Assembly (NCBI GenBank): GCA_003344405.1
Contig: NOWV01000184.1
Coordinates: forward strand, 1-64,000
Reading direction: 5' to 3'
DNA from: Trichoplax sp. H2
Lineage: Eukaryota; Placozoa; Uniplacotomia; Trichoplacea
Length of the DNA: 64,000 nucleotides
Positions 37,506-47,662 of the stretch are shown piece by piece (positions within the stretch are counted from its first letter, which is position 1; every line of letters begins with the position of its first letter). The translations under genes were made by a program, and so were the position numbers. Under the pieces are notes generated by a model. The model ran no database searches and was not told where the DNA came from. It saw only the letters and a list, made by a program, of their open reading frames with translations.

Positions 37506-38930
37506 CTATAGTGCCAATAATTTAAAAATTGATATCTCTACGAAGATTTTTTTATGTCTATATAGTAATTTCAGCTAATTACAGTAGTAGTTGAAGTGAT
37601 CTTGTGTCACGTTAGAGATTTGCTCAATTTTAAAAACTCAGATTTTGAGTTAGACGATTGCGAACCTAAGGGGTTGCAAAATCCTAGCATTACAGTTTGA
37701 AAACACGTTCTTAATCAATTCTGTTGAGGTTAAATCTCGCCATATAGTATTGGTATATATGGTAGGGTATGCACAAGTACAGCAACTATTTTCAATACTT
37801 TACAAAGATATTAGATTATACCTCGATATAGTTTAACGATAGTTGATCTTATCAGTTGTCCGATTCGATGAATAAATAATTTCTATCTCAGATGCTGGTA
37901 TATCTAATCAAACGAAACCAGTTTTAATAAATTCTAGAATACCATTAAAACTCTTCTTTACTATATATACGGTATTATACTGACTGAAATAATTTATATA
38001 ACCTAATCTTATCGGGCGAATCCATTAAAAATTGTAATAAAAGTATCTCAAAATAATTGTCTTAGTCAAATGGTCTTTTCTAAAAGGTTTTTATTATAAG
38101 GTTTTAAGAATAGTAGAGCAATAACTAATTACTACGAGAATCTAGTCTAAAATCTAAAGTATTCCGAGCTCTAAGCGAAGTGAAGTCTCTTCTCTCTATG
38201 TGAGCTTATTTCCGCAGTTCTTAAATACATTTCGCTAAATCCATTTATTACAATTAATCTACAATCAGATTTTACTTATCAAACAGAATACTTTTTCTCA
38301 AATAGAACAACATTATCCTCTATAGTCTGAATCATTCTACTTAAGATATCGCCATTCTTCTATTAATGTCCAGCACATTTCGGTATTGGGCATCTTCACA
38401 ATTACAGTATATCATGTCACATATAACTTGTATTGTAATTAGTCAACTGCCTAGCATTAGTCATTAATAATTTCTAATACAGTAGTTATCAATCATCTTA
38501 TATTAGCTTCACGATAATATCTATTGTTAGTAGCCTAACTATATCAAGTATAGTTATTAACACAATCAAATATAGCAATCTTTATAATCAAATATTGGGC
38601 ATATCACTAAACAAACATTTTAGACAATCACCCTAGAATTGCTATACTTAGACTATGTCACTCATTCTAGCGATTGCTATAATATCGGTCAGATATCATG
38701 CAAATCTTAGACTAAAATCTTATCTTAGGTGCAGACATGGCTAATTAGGCCATGTGTGCTAAAAAATAGTTATCAATGTCATCGTAGCGACTAGTGCGAT
38801 CCAATCCTGCTCTGATCTAAATGGTTAAATCTCAGGCGTAGATAAGGCCTATCAAGGACTAAAAATTTATGGAATAGAATTCGAATATTCATGTTAAACT
38901 TTTTCAAGTATAAATTTGAACCGAAGCGAC
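37506..38930. other. Intergenic, no gene seen
   Basis: AT-rich. A moderately GC-richer patch at 38720-38860 includes the short palindromic pair ATGGCTAATTAGGCCAT, but no exon structure. Confidence 0.35.
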
Positions 38931-38932
38931 AT

Positions 38933-39165
38933 AGAATCCATCTTATCTATTATATCAATCACAGATATACCGTAAGTATAGCTTGATTGATGATTACAAA
39001 TTAGAAGGATTTGAATTTTATCATGGCATTACTAAAGTAAATTGATTCCGTCATAAAAATTAATATTATATCGCTCACAGACATACCGTAGGTATAACTT
39101 GATTAGTGATATCCATTTAGAAGGATTTTAAATTTTATTATGGCATTATTTAATTTTGAAGGCTT
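38933..39165. repeat. Two-unit tandem repeat, period 117 bp
   Basis: CAGATATACCGTAAGTATAG (38961) and CAGACATACCGTAGGTATAA (39078) head two units. Both continue through CTTGATTrrTGAT, TTAGAAGGATTT and TTTTATyATGGCATTA. This is one of the better preserved duplications in the window. Confidence 0.8.
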
Positions 39166-40120
39166 GATGTAGCAACTTCAGTGCCGTATAATGATTTGAT
39201 CCTATTTAAGATTTTAATCATTTTATATAAGAAGTGAATTCTTAACTATACTATGCCAGATTATCAAGTTCTTTGCGCTTTAGAAGTAACTTGACGCCAC
39301 AAGTACTATAGAATTAGATTTATGATAGCTATCTAGATGATTAGATATCGCATTAAAAATTTGATCCGTTTATGCTTTTGTTCGAAAGCAAAGACTGGAT
39401 CTAAAAAGCTATTTTTCAACTAACCATCATCCAATCTGTGGGATTTAATTAGGTAATTGCCAGATATTGAAAATGACAGAAAGTCGTTCTATTCTTTATG
39501 ATCTATGAAGCTATTCGGATATGCTAGCTATTGAAATCTTGATTACATCAGATAGTTATTAGCACATTTAATCTTCTAGTCCATGATAATAGCTTAAACG
39601 AGGTTAAAGTTAGATCTTTACTCTGGTGAATGGTTTCTTCAGTCCTAGTTCCTCAAATGATGTCGCCTTACAATCAAACTGAAATCGATTTTGTAGAATG
39701 CTAGCAATTATAGCGTTCATTAGATCGAAAAAATGTTATTTTACTTGATGATCTACTCAACCTTAACACTCTTTGCTATTTTAGAAATTATTTTTGAATT
39801 GTTTGAAAATGTACTGAAAGCTGTATCTTCTCTCCATGGTCCATCGAGTTCTTATTCACAGTCTATTATCCTATTAAACTGAAAATGAAAATAATGTTAA
39901 CTATTTATCATTGTAGTGTTGATTAGATCAGAAAATTTTTATTCTAGTTCATTATCTACCCATTCATAGCCAATTGAGATATGTTGAAGTTTCTAAAAAT
40001 ATTTGCAAGATAATTTTATATCATCTATTCATTCCTAAACTCTAAACTTTAAATTAAGGAATGGTTCTAGTTAACGGAACTGACAATGCGAAAGTCTAAT
40101 GCCAAAAAATAGAATATAAA
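39166..40120. repeat. Decayed two- or three-unit repeat, period about 204 bp
   Basis: GTTCATTAGATCGAAAAAAT (39715) and GTTGATTAGATCAGAAAATT (39920) mark two units. Both are followed by TTTTAyTTGATGATCT or TCTAGTTCATTATCT and a CTACyCA block. An earlier relative with TTGATTACATCAGATAG lies near 39538. Boundaries are uncertain. Confidence 0.4.
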
Positions 40121-40930
40121 ATAATGGCTACTTACTCGACGGAAACATTATTTATTTCTTGTTTGTCATAGACTTCATGTTACTAAGGGTAGCCAGCCAA
40201 GTTAAAAACGGCAATACCAGTCCGGTTGATTGAGAATTTTTGGTTTCTTAGTTTACTTGACTCTATTCCGTATTAGTGAGCTAATTGGAAGAGATAGAGA
40301 ATAATCCTTCTGATTCTAACTAGAGATTTTTGACATTAATCTATAACTTCATTTTCACAATGGTAACCGATCAAATTTCGATAAGAATATCTCTGGAAAC
40401 CTTTATTGTTCGTTTTAAAACTGATAATAGATTAACGAATTTATCTAAGGATTAAAGATATGGGAGAACGATAGTTTTTCTAGTATGAATTCGACCGTGA
40501 AATTATCCTTTTTTTATTTTCCATTTCCTCATTCCTAATAGTCGCAACTAGTATGCTGGACTTAGAATCATGAAATGAATTGTTTTAATAATCCTTAACA
40601 AATTTCATTTCTCTGATTTACTCAATTTTTACTCCTAACAATTTTGTTTTGGCACGAATCAATCCTTCAGCTTTATAATCGCAACTCATGTTATAACAGT
40701 GGAATACAAATTTTGAAAATTACTATCAAAATGGCAGAGAAAGCTTGTTTATTTTATTATTTTTCGAAATTTCATCTATATTAGCATCAAAGTTGCATAG
40801 TTGTAGGTGACAAAGCAGACTGATGGGAAAAGCTATAGCAGAATATTCCCTATTGAAACATTAATTCAATCAGAAAGTGATTGATTGGCCACTTTCTCAG
40901 TATACCTATGCATTACAAATTAAACTAGAG
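40121..40930. other. Intergenic, no gene seen
   Basis: AT-rich unique DNA with no recognisable exon or repeat. Confidence 0.3.
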
Positions 40931-40934
40931 TAAG

Positions 40935-42095
40935 GATGATTTGAAATAATTTATAGCCATTGGCAATCGATTTTCCAATCCTATTGAAACCTTATTACGT
41001 AAATTAAACTAGAGCAAGAACATGAATTTAACGGATTGTGAGGTTGATAGATTAAGAATCTTCAAAACTTTAGAAAATTAAGATTTATTCAGCAAAACCT
41101 CGTTTACGAAGATACAACGTAATCGATTAGCTAAGGATCTCTAACGAGAAAGAATTGTCTTACTATACTAAACTACTCGCTTATATACTTTTCCGCATTT
41201 ACAATCTTAGCACCTTACTTACTACACACTTCAGTATTACCATCTCAAACACAGGATAGTTTATACTTTTCATGTGAAGCTCTAGTGTGAGCACTGTAGC
41301 GCTCCTCTTCAAAAGGATTACAATTACCAAGCTAGCTATATTTAATAATTAAGCTTCTAACGAGAATATCTATCACAGGTTGAATACAACACCTATGGGA
41401 GACATTACTAAATATATCATCAACTTAAAATACAATATTACACTGTCTTACACAGATTTAAAACCAATGACAATCGATTTTCCTAATTTACAAAATCTCT
41501 GTTGGACTGACTAAGCTAGAAATACGATCAAAAGTCAATTAAACATGAATAGTAAGTAGTATTTTAGCTAATTCCAAACCTTCGATAATCGATTTTCATA
41601 CTTTACAACATCTCTATTGAACATTGGACATTGGACAGACTAAGCTAGAAATACGATCAAGAGCCAATTGAACTGGAATAGTGAATAAGATTTTAGCGGA
41701 TTTAAAAAATTTGACGATCGAATTTCCTATTTTACGTGGCATTCACTATGCAGACTAAGCTAAAAGCAAAAGTTAGTTAAACTGAAGTAGTGAATCAGCC
41801 TTTAGCGTATTTAAAACCTTTGATATCCAGTTTCCTATTTTACATAATCTTTAGTACGCAGGCGAAGCTAAGAGCAAGGTCAAGAATCGATTTAACCGGA
41901 ATATTGGAGTAGTGAGCCGAATTTTAGCGGATTTTAACTTTTGACAATAGAGTTTCCTATTTACATGATCTTTGCTAGACAGACTTAAGTTAGGGAAAAG
42001 AGTCAATTAAACTGGAGTAGTAAATAGGATTTTAGCTGATTTAAAACTTTTGACAATCTAGTTTCCTATTTTGCATGATGTTTGCTACACAGAAT
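40935..42095. repeat. Six-unit tandem array, period about 109-128 bp
   Basis: The anchor (GACAATCGATTTTCC and variants) occurs at 41469, 41584, 41712, 41821, 41942 and 42052. Each is preceded by TTTTAGCkGATTTAAAA and followed by CTATTTTACAT and an AGACTAAGCTAraAr block. A more distant relative, TTGGCAATCGATTTTCCAAT, lies at about 40963, with AAATTAAACTAGAGyAAG at 40919 and 41000. This suggests the array was once longer. The unit phase is kept through small indels. Confidence 0.75.
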
Positions 42096-42299
42096 ACCCT
42101 ATTGATACTAGGAATATGATTAGTAAATTTCTCGTTATTCATTTATACAATCTTGTTAATGGTAACTCTTGAATTAAGATTGAGAATAATTTGGTCATTG
42201 TTTGAATAAGGAATTAGAGTCAATTTTATTTGTTCGTTATAATTTGTTAAACATTTGACTATAAACAAAGCAATTAATCAATTAAGTTGAAAAAGCGAT

Positions 42300-43085
42300 G
42301 GATACGATAAGAAATTCTGAAGAATACTGCAATTTATTTCAAACTAGGTAGAAAGATTATTCTACTGATGCATCTTATCAAGCCAAAATTGTACAATTTA
42401 TTGGCGGTGAATAATTAATTTACCTATTCTTCAATGATGTCATTTTGCCTTTTGATCCTCTATTAATAGCTATAGTATCGATTGAGTTGGAGTACAGCTT
42501 GATTTTAAACTAGTCGCTAAGATCTTTCTACTTATTTTTAGGGCTAAATTGTACAATTTATTGGCAATGAATAATTAATTTGTCTATTTTTCAATGATAC
42601 TATTTTGTTCTTTGATTCATCTATTGGTATCTATGGCTATGGCATCGGTTTGTTTAGAATAAACTAGATTTCAAACTAGTTAGAAAGATCTTTTTATTGA
42701 CGCATCTTTCGAGACAAAGTTGGACAATTTCAATTGGTAATAAATAATTATTTTAATGATACTATTGTGCCCCCCCTTGGTCCATCTATTCATAGCTATA
42801 GTATTGGTTAGGTTGGGATATAGTCAGATTTCAAATAAGTTGGAAAGATCTTTTTGCTAGTGTATCTTGTCAAGGCAAAACTGTACAATTTTGGGGCAAT
42901 GAGTAATTGATTCAATAAAATTATTTTACGCCTTGATCCATCTATTCATAGCTATAGCATCGGTTAAGTTGGGATAGAGTTCGGTTTCAAACGAGTTGGA
43001 AAGATCTTTGTACTAGTGTATCTTTTCAAGCTTAAATGGTACAATTTATTGGCAATGAATAACTTGCCTATTCTTCAGTGGACTT
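42300..43085. repeat. Five-unit tandem array, period about 162 bp
   Basis: GTACAATTTATTGGC and variants occur at 42391, 42551, 42722, 42883 and 43039. Each unit also has TTTCAAACTAGTTrGAAAGAT (42338, 42504, 42669, 42824, 42987), ATCTATTCATAGCTATAGyAT and a CAATGAwACTATTTTG block. The spacing, 155-171 bp, is close to the length of nucleosomal DNA, though that may be coincidence. A run of seven C at about 42769-42775 interrupts the third unit. Confidence 0.8.
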
Positions 43086-43590
43086 ATTAGTTACAGTACA
43101 GCTAGAATAGACAGCCAACACAAATAAGTAACGGCCTATTGAAAAGAAAACAAGAGGGGAAAAAATCGTGTTTAAGATGTCCCTCCATAGACAAGACCAT
43201 CAACGGAAATAGTCAAAGGAAATAATATTAAGTTATTGAATGATAGATTAGGTTAAAATGATTACCAGAAATGATGACTATTAATAGTGAGCGATCCACT
43301 TACATGATCTAGCAGATTGAAGAGGTATTTTACCTCGGTAAACAAATGATTTTAATACTATTGTAATCATCTTCCATTTGATTGAATAATTTTATTTGCT
43401 ATTCATTCAAGTTTTTGTCCTAGATGATCAATGTCTATACAAATTTTTCCAACCTAAGCCATAATGGCCAATATAATGTATTTGTCATGTTAACAATTGC
43501 AACGATCGAAATGGATTGCTTTGATGATATATAGCTTTCAACAACATAAAATACGTATTACAGTCAATGATTTGACGGTTGTTAGTAATT
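43086..43590. other. Flank upstream of the candidate PDE1 first exon
   Basis: This is mostly unique DNA between the 162-bp array and the pyrimidine tract. It would contain the PDE1 promoter if the first exon at 43892 is real. No core promoter element can be assigned with confidence. Confidence 0.3.
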
Positions 43591-43599
43591 ACCAAACTG

Positions 43600-43665
43600 T
43601 AATATTTTTCGTTTTTTTCTTCTCCTTCTCCTCCTTCATCTTGCTCTCCTTTTCTTTCTGCTTGA
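43600..43665 (+). promoter_or_regulatory. Polypyrimidine (CT-rich) tract
   Basis: About 60 bases of almost pure C and T on the plus strand (TTCTTCTCCTTCTCCTCC and similar), about 230 bp upstream of the candidate PDE1 start codon. Purine/pyrimidine tracts of this kind can bind GAGA-type factors or exclude nucleosomes near promoters. That role is an inference from position only. Confidence 0.35.
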
Positions 43666-43891
43666 TTCATCCAACTTGGTTGATCATGAATGGATTTTAA
43701 TCCAGGTTAGTCAAATTGAAACATCAATCTTTTCTATCCGCACCAGGCATTAAATCCATTTTACACATCATTGATTCAAAATAATTTTCACCATTGAAGA
43801 TGATGATATTGATCTAGACGGATAAAATTAAAAAGAAATCGATAACTCAATCAATATTTCCACTGTAGGTGCTAGTTTAAAATCGAAATCC

Positions 43892-43949
43892 ATGATTGTT
43901 GATCAACTTATCAGTGATGCTGCCACTCCAACAGGCCTAAAATCGAATG
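43892..43949 (+). CDS. Candidate first coding exon of the PDE1 gene
   Basis: ATG at 43892 opens 19 codons (MIVDQLISDAATPTGLKSN) plus one base and stops at a strong donor, AATG|GTAAGT. The exon ends in phase 1, which is the phase the downstream exon at 57123 needs. Joined to the 14 downstream exons, the total is 2316 bases, or 772 codons with the stop. The intron would be 13.2 kb, much longer than the others in this gene. An acceptor-like CACTGTAG at 43860-43867 makes it possible that the exon is internal and begins at 43868, since the frame is open that far. The link to PDE1 rests on phase, strand and order, not on homology, so the exon could belong to another transcript. Confidence 0.4.
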
Positions 43950-44609
43950 GTAAGTTGTTCAATTTTTTTTGTATCGGTTGATTTTTTATGTTTTTAACCT
44001 AGCTATGATGTTTTACTGTGTCTATCAAACTGCCATTTCATTGACTTTGACCAAGCACAAATTTTATTATTCTTTTAATACGTGATCGGAATGTTCTCCG
44101 CTCCTTTTCTCGGAAAAATTTGAAATACTAATTTAAATCATTTCGTTTCTTGTTGATGGTCGCTTTTGCTACCGTCCTGAACAATTTTTCTTCCTTTTGA
44201 CTCTATTTTAATTCACTTGAAATTCCAGTAAATGAATCCTAGGTATTACGTTACTCTTCCACTTCTACATAGTTTTCAATGTTGCCAGAATTGTAATTTC
44301 CCTACTTCTTGGATATTTTTGCATCGTATTAGATATCTACTCGATCGATATTGAGTGGTTTCGTAAAAGAAATAGCTATAATGAAAATTTCATCTGCCTT
44401 ATTAATGTTACAAGTACTATTAGGATAGGCACCATAGTTGTCGACTTAACCAATTCTCCTATCGCATCATTTTATAGCAGTAAAAGTCGCTATAACTAAC
44501 TTCTTTTTTGGAGATCATCCATACTTTGAATCCTCTTCGAAATTCAGAATATAGAAATGAGTCATAATCCCACAGGCTTAATGACAGACATCGAATTTTC
44601 TTAATTAAA

Positions 44610-45310
44610 TAAAAATTTTTCTAAATCTGATTACGTCGGATTCCTATTATCCATTAGAAATGGAATTATTCGCTTTAAATCATACTATCGCTACATTCAT
44701 AGCCCTAAAATTGCCGATATTAAAAGCTTTCCATCTCAATTCCATTGGATTACTATTATCTAAAGGAATCTAACTCGTAAATACGACTGCTATTGGCTTA
44801 ATTAAAGCCATAAAAACTACTTTAATGAAGATTTTTTCCTATTCCAATTCTATCTGATTGCTATTATCCTTGCAACTATATTTTTTTACCTCTAATAATA
44901 ATACTAGCGCTACATTGATAGCCACAAAATTGCCAATATAAATAATTTTACTGTTCTAATTCCATTGGATTGCTATTATCCATTGGAAATTGAATTAGTT
45001 AATTCTAGTAATCATACTATGGTCTCATTGATAGCCGTTAAAAAAATGACCCAAATGAAGATTTTTGCTTATTCTAATTACACTGGATACCATTATTCAA
45101 CGGAAAATAAACTTGTTAACTCTAGTAATCATACTACTGCTATATTTATAACCGTCATAAATGATCTAAATGAAGATTATTCCTTTTCTAATTCCATTGG
45201 ATTACTATTAGCAACGGAAATCTAATTTATTAATTCCTCTAATCATACCATCACCTCATTTATAGCCACTAAAGTGACAAATTTGGCTAATTTCCTCATA
45301 TTCTGAATAT
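44610..45310. repeat. Six-unit tandem array, period about 108-118 bp
   Basis: GGATTrCTATTATCC and variants occur at 44638, 44747, 44855, 44967, 45085 and 45199. Each is followed by a GGAAAT block, TAATCATACTA, CATTyATAGCC and an AAATTGCC- or AAAATGA-type end. Sequence related to the unit continues, very decayed, to about 45710 (CAAGTTGCCAAAATTAAAAG near 45634). An 86-codon open frame through two units at 44965-45225 is broken in the other units and so is fortuitous. The array lies within the proposed first intron of PDE1. Confidence 0.8.
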
Positions 45311-45710
45311 ACTATACTGTAGATAAATACAGTCTAGCGTGAGCAAGATATAGTACGTGCCGGCAGTGCCAGATGCCAAATCAGAAATAAAACTCTGCTA
45401 TTTGTTTTATCCGGTTCTTGCAAACATCAAGTTTTTCCATAACTTCTACCAGTATTTAAATACTGCTGGCCACTTAAAGTCCACTAGGTTAACGCTTCTT
45501 ATTATGAAATAATTTTAGCAACAAATGTAGCTAAAATCAAGATTTTTTACATCCTAATTTTATTGAATACAGATAGTCTTTTGAAATCCTCTATTCTAAA
45601 TCATCAAATTTTTTGTATAAATGATAGCAAAGCAAGTTGCCAAAATTAAAAGTTTCCTATGTCGTAATCACATTTAAATTTTTGAGTATTCATTAATGGG
45701 TGGGTTCAAA

Positions 45711-47265
45711 GGATATAAAATGGAAATCTTTCTATTTTTTATACTAATTAATCTAATGGGCAGTGAATAGAACTATTTTTGAATCGATTTATTTTTCCCG
45801 ATTGCTATTGATGCCAGATTATGATAAGCTGTAATTATCCTAAAAGATTTTCTCGACTATGAACAAGTCTAAATTCAAAGAATTTCTACACTAAATGATG
45901 TATCTCAACACTATTTGACAACGTTGATCGCCTAGTTTCTATCTAATCCAGACACTTTATCCATAGCAACAGCTTCTACGCTTAATTCAGCTAATCCTTT
46001 ATGACCGAATTGAAACAGTCAAGATTGAATCGTCTAAGTTTTATAAAAACTGTAGGTATCTGGTCATGATTAGCAACCATCTTCACTCATGCTTCGCGTT
46101 TATAATAACACAGCTTACTCCTTATTAAAATTGTAGAACTTCTCTTAATTTCATATTTAATACTTTTTTTGTTTAACATTCATAATTAAGTAATCATCAG
46201 TTCAATCTTTAACCAACTGCTTTAGTTTTTACTTGATTGATAATACTAAGTAAAAATAGACTATTTACTTCCTTGCAAAATATTATATTCGATTTTTTCT
46301 TGAATTAGTAGACGATTTTGTCTGTTAAGAACATATTGATTTGATAATATAGTTATCTAATTAAATTTCATTCTACCCTTATTTCTTGTCTCGAAGTCAA
46401 TTCAATTCAATTTGTTAGACGATAATGGCTAAACTAAACTATTCAAACCAAAGCAATCATTTAATTTGCCTCAGCTATACGTTAATAGTCACGTATTCTT
46501 TTCAAAGAAGTATGCATGCTGTAAGGCCAATATATTCGTCATCATGATATGGTAGGAATAATCTAAGTTACTGCGTGAAATTTTGAAAGTACTGAGACGA
46601 AATAATTAAAATTATTTCTAATATGCTTACTATCAGGCGTTACTTGACATAGTATCGATGTTGTTTTCAATATCTTCGTAAGTAAGCAATACTAAATTAT
46701 TACTATAACCCCATGGCTTGGTTTTTCTTACTATTGGAGATTTATTACTTGCACTTCATCATCTATCCCACTATATACTTCAATTTAAACGATGCCAATG
46801 CGATTAGACAGATATCAATACTCATTGCCAATGTAGGGCTTTAAAGGAGTTAAGACAAACTATCCCCAAGCCATAATTACGGTAGAGGTTCTTATTTTAG
46901 ATATGAATAGCGGCTGTAGAGAATTTGAAATTCATTATTAGTAGCTAGACGATGGAACAATTCGATGGAAATTAATCCAATTGCCGTTATTTTATTTCTA
47001 ATAACAATATTTTATTACGCAATTTAGTAAGGCAAAAAAGCCTAAAGGCCTTCGTCCATAGAATTTGTTCAAGTAAAAACACTATTTCTAAATTTGGAAT
47101 CAAACAAATGCTTGTACCTAACTCTGATGAAATCATTAGACAATTTTGTTTTAACATTCCTAAATAAAAGATGTTTAGATATACCCCTAAAGGTTACCTG
47201 TGTACCTTTAACTTATCTCACACAATCAATAGTAATCATGAGAATAATCAATTTGTTCCATTTTA
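45711..47265. other. Non-coding stretch within the proposed PDE1 intron 1
   Basis: No supported exon. A 63-codon plus-strand frame at 47094-47285 lacks splice or sequence support. Confidence 0.35.
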
Positions 47266-47267
47266 CT

Positions 47268-47662
47268 GTGCCGGTAGTAAAATAATACAGCAATGATCCT
47301 TTAAATATTTCCATCAATTTTATAGCCGTAGTATAGATAGGAATACCTTTGATATCATTTTAATATCTTCGGGTCATGTCAAGTGTATTGCACTGTAAAG
47401 TATTTATCGACACTTCATCCCTATTATACTCATGGCTGGAATTTAGAAATGACATTTCATTAGACTTCTATTGGCAGCAAAATAATTTAGCAATGACAAA
47501 TTGGATATTTTTATCAATTTAATAAACATAGTGTAGTTGGGAATAGTTTTGACATCATTTTATATCTTCAGGTAAAGTTTAGTGTAATGTGCTATAAGGT
47601 ATTTAGGATACTTTATCATGTTTTACTCATGGCTGGAATTTAGAAATGATATTCCACTACAT
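47268..47662. repeat. Two-unit tandem repeat, period 197 bp
   Basis: CATGGCTGGAATTTAGAAAT is identical at 47431 and 47628. Upstream in both units are AGCAATGA, ATTTTTATCAATTT or ATTTCCATCAATTT, ATAGT-TAG, GACATCATTTTATATCTTC or GATATCATTTTAATATCTTC, and TAAAGTATTT or TAAGGTATTT. It is well preserved compared with most arrays in the window. Confidence 0.8.

Noticed and set aside
42338-43085. Centromeric satellite
   Set aside because: The period is satellite-like, but there are only five diverged units and neighbouring arrays have unrelated units. Centromeric arrays would be longer and more uniform.
44965-45225. 86-codon frame through the 112-bp array, looking like a repeat protein
   Set aside because: Two units happen to stay open, but the remaining four carry stops and frameshifts. 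The period also drifts by non-multiples of three.
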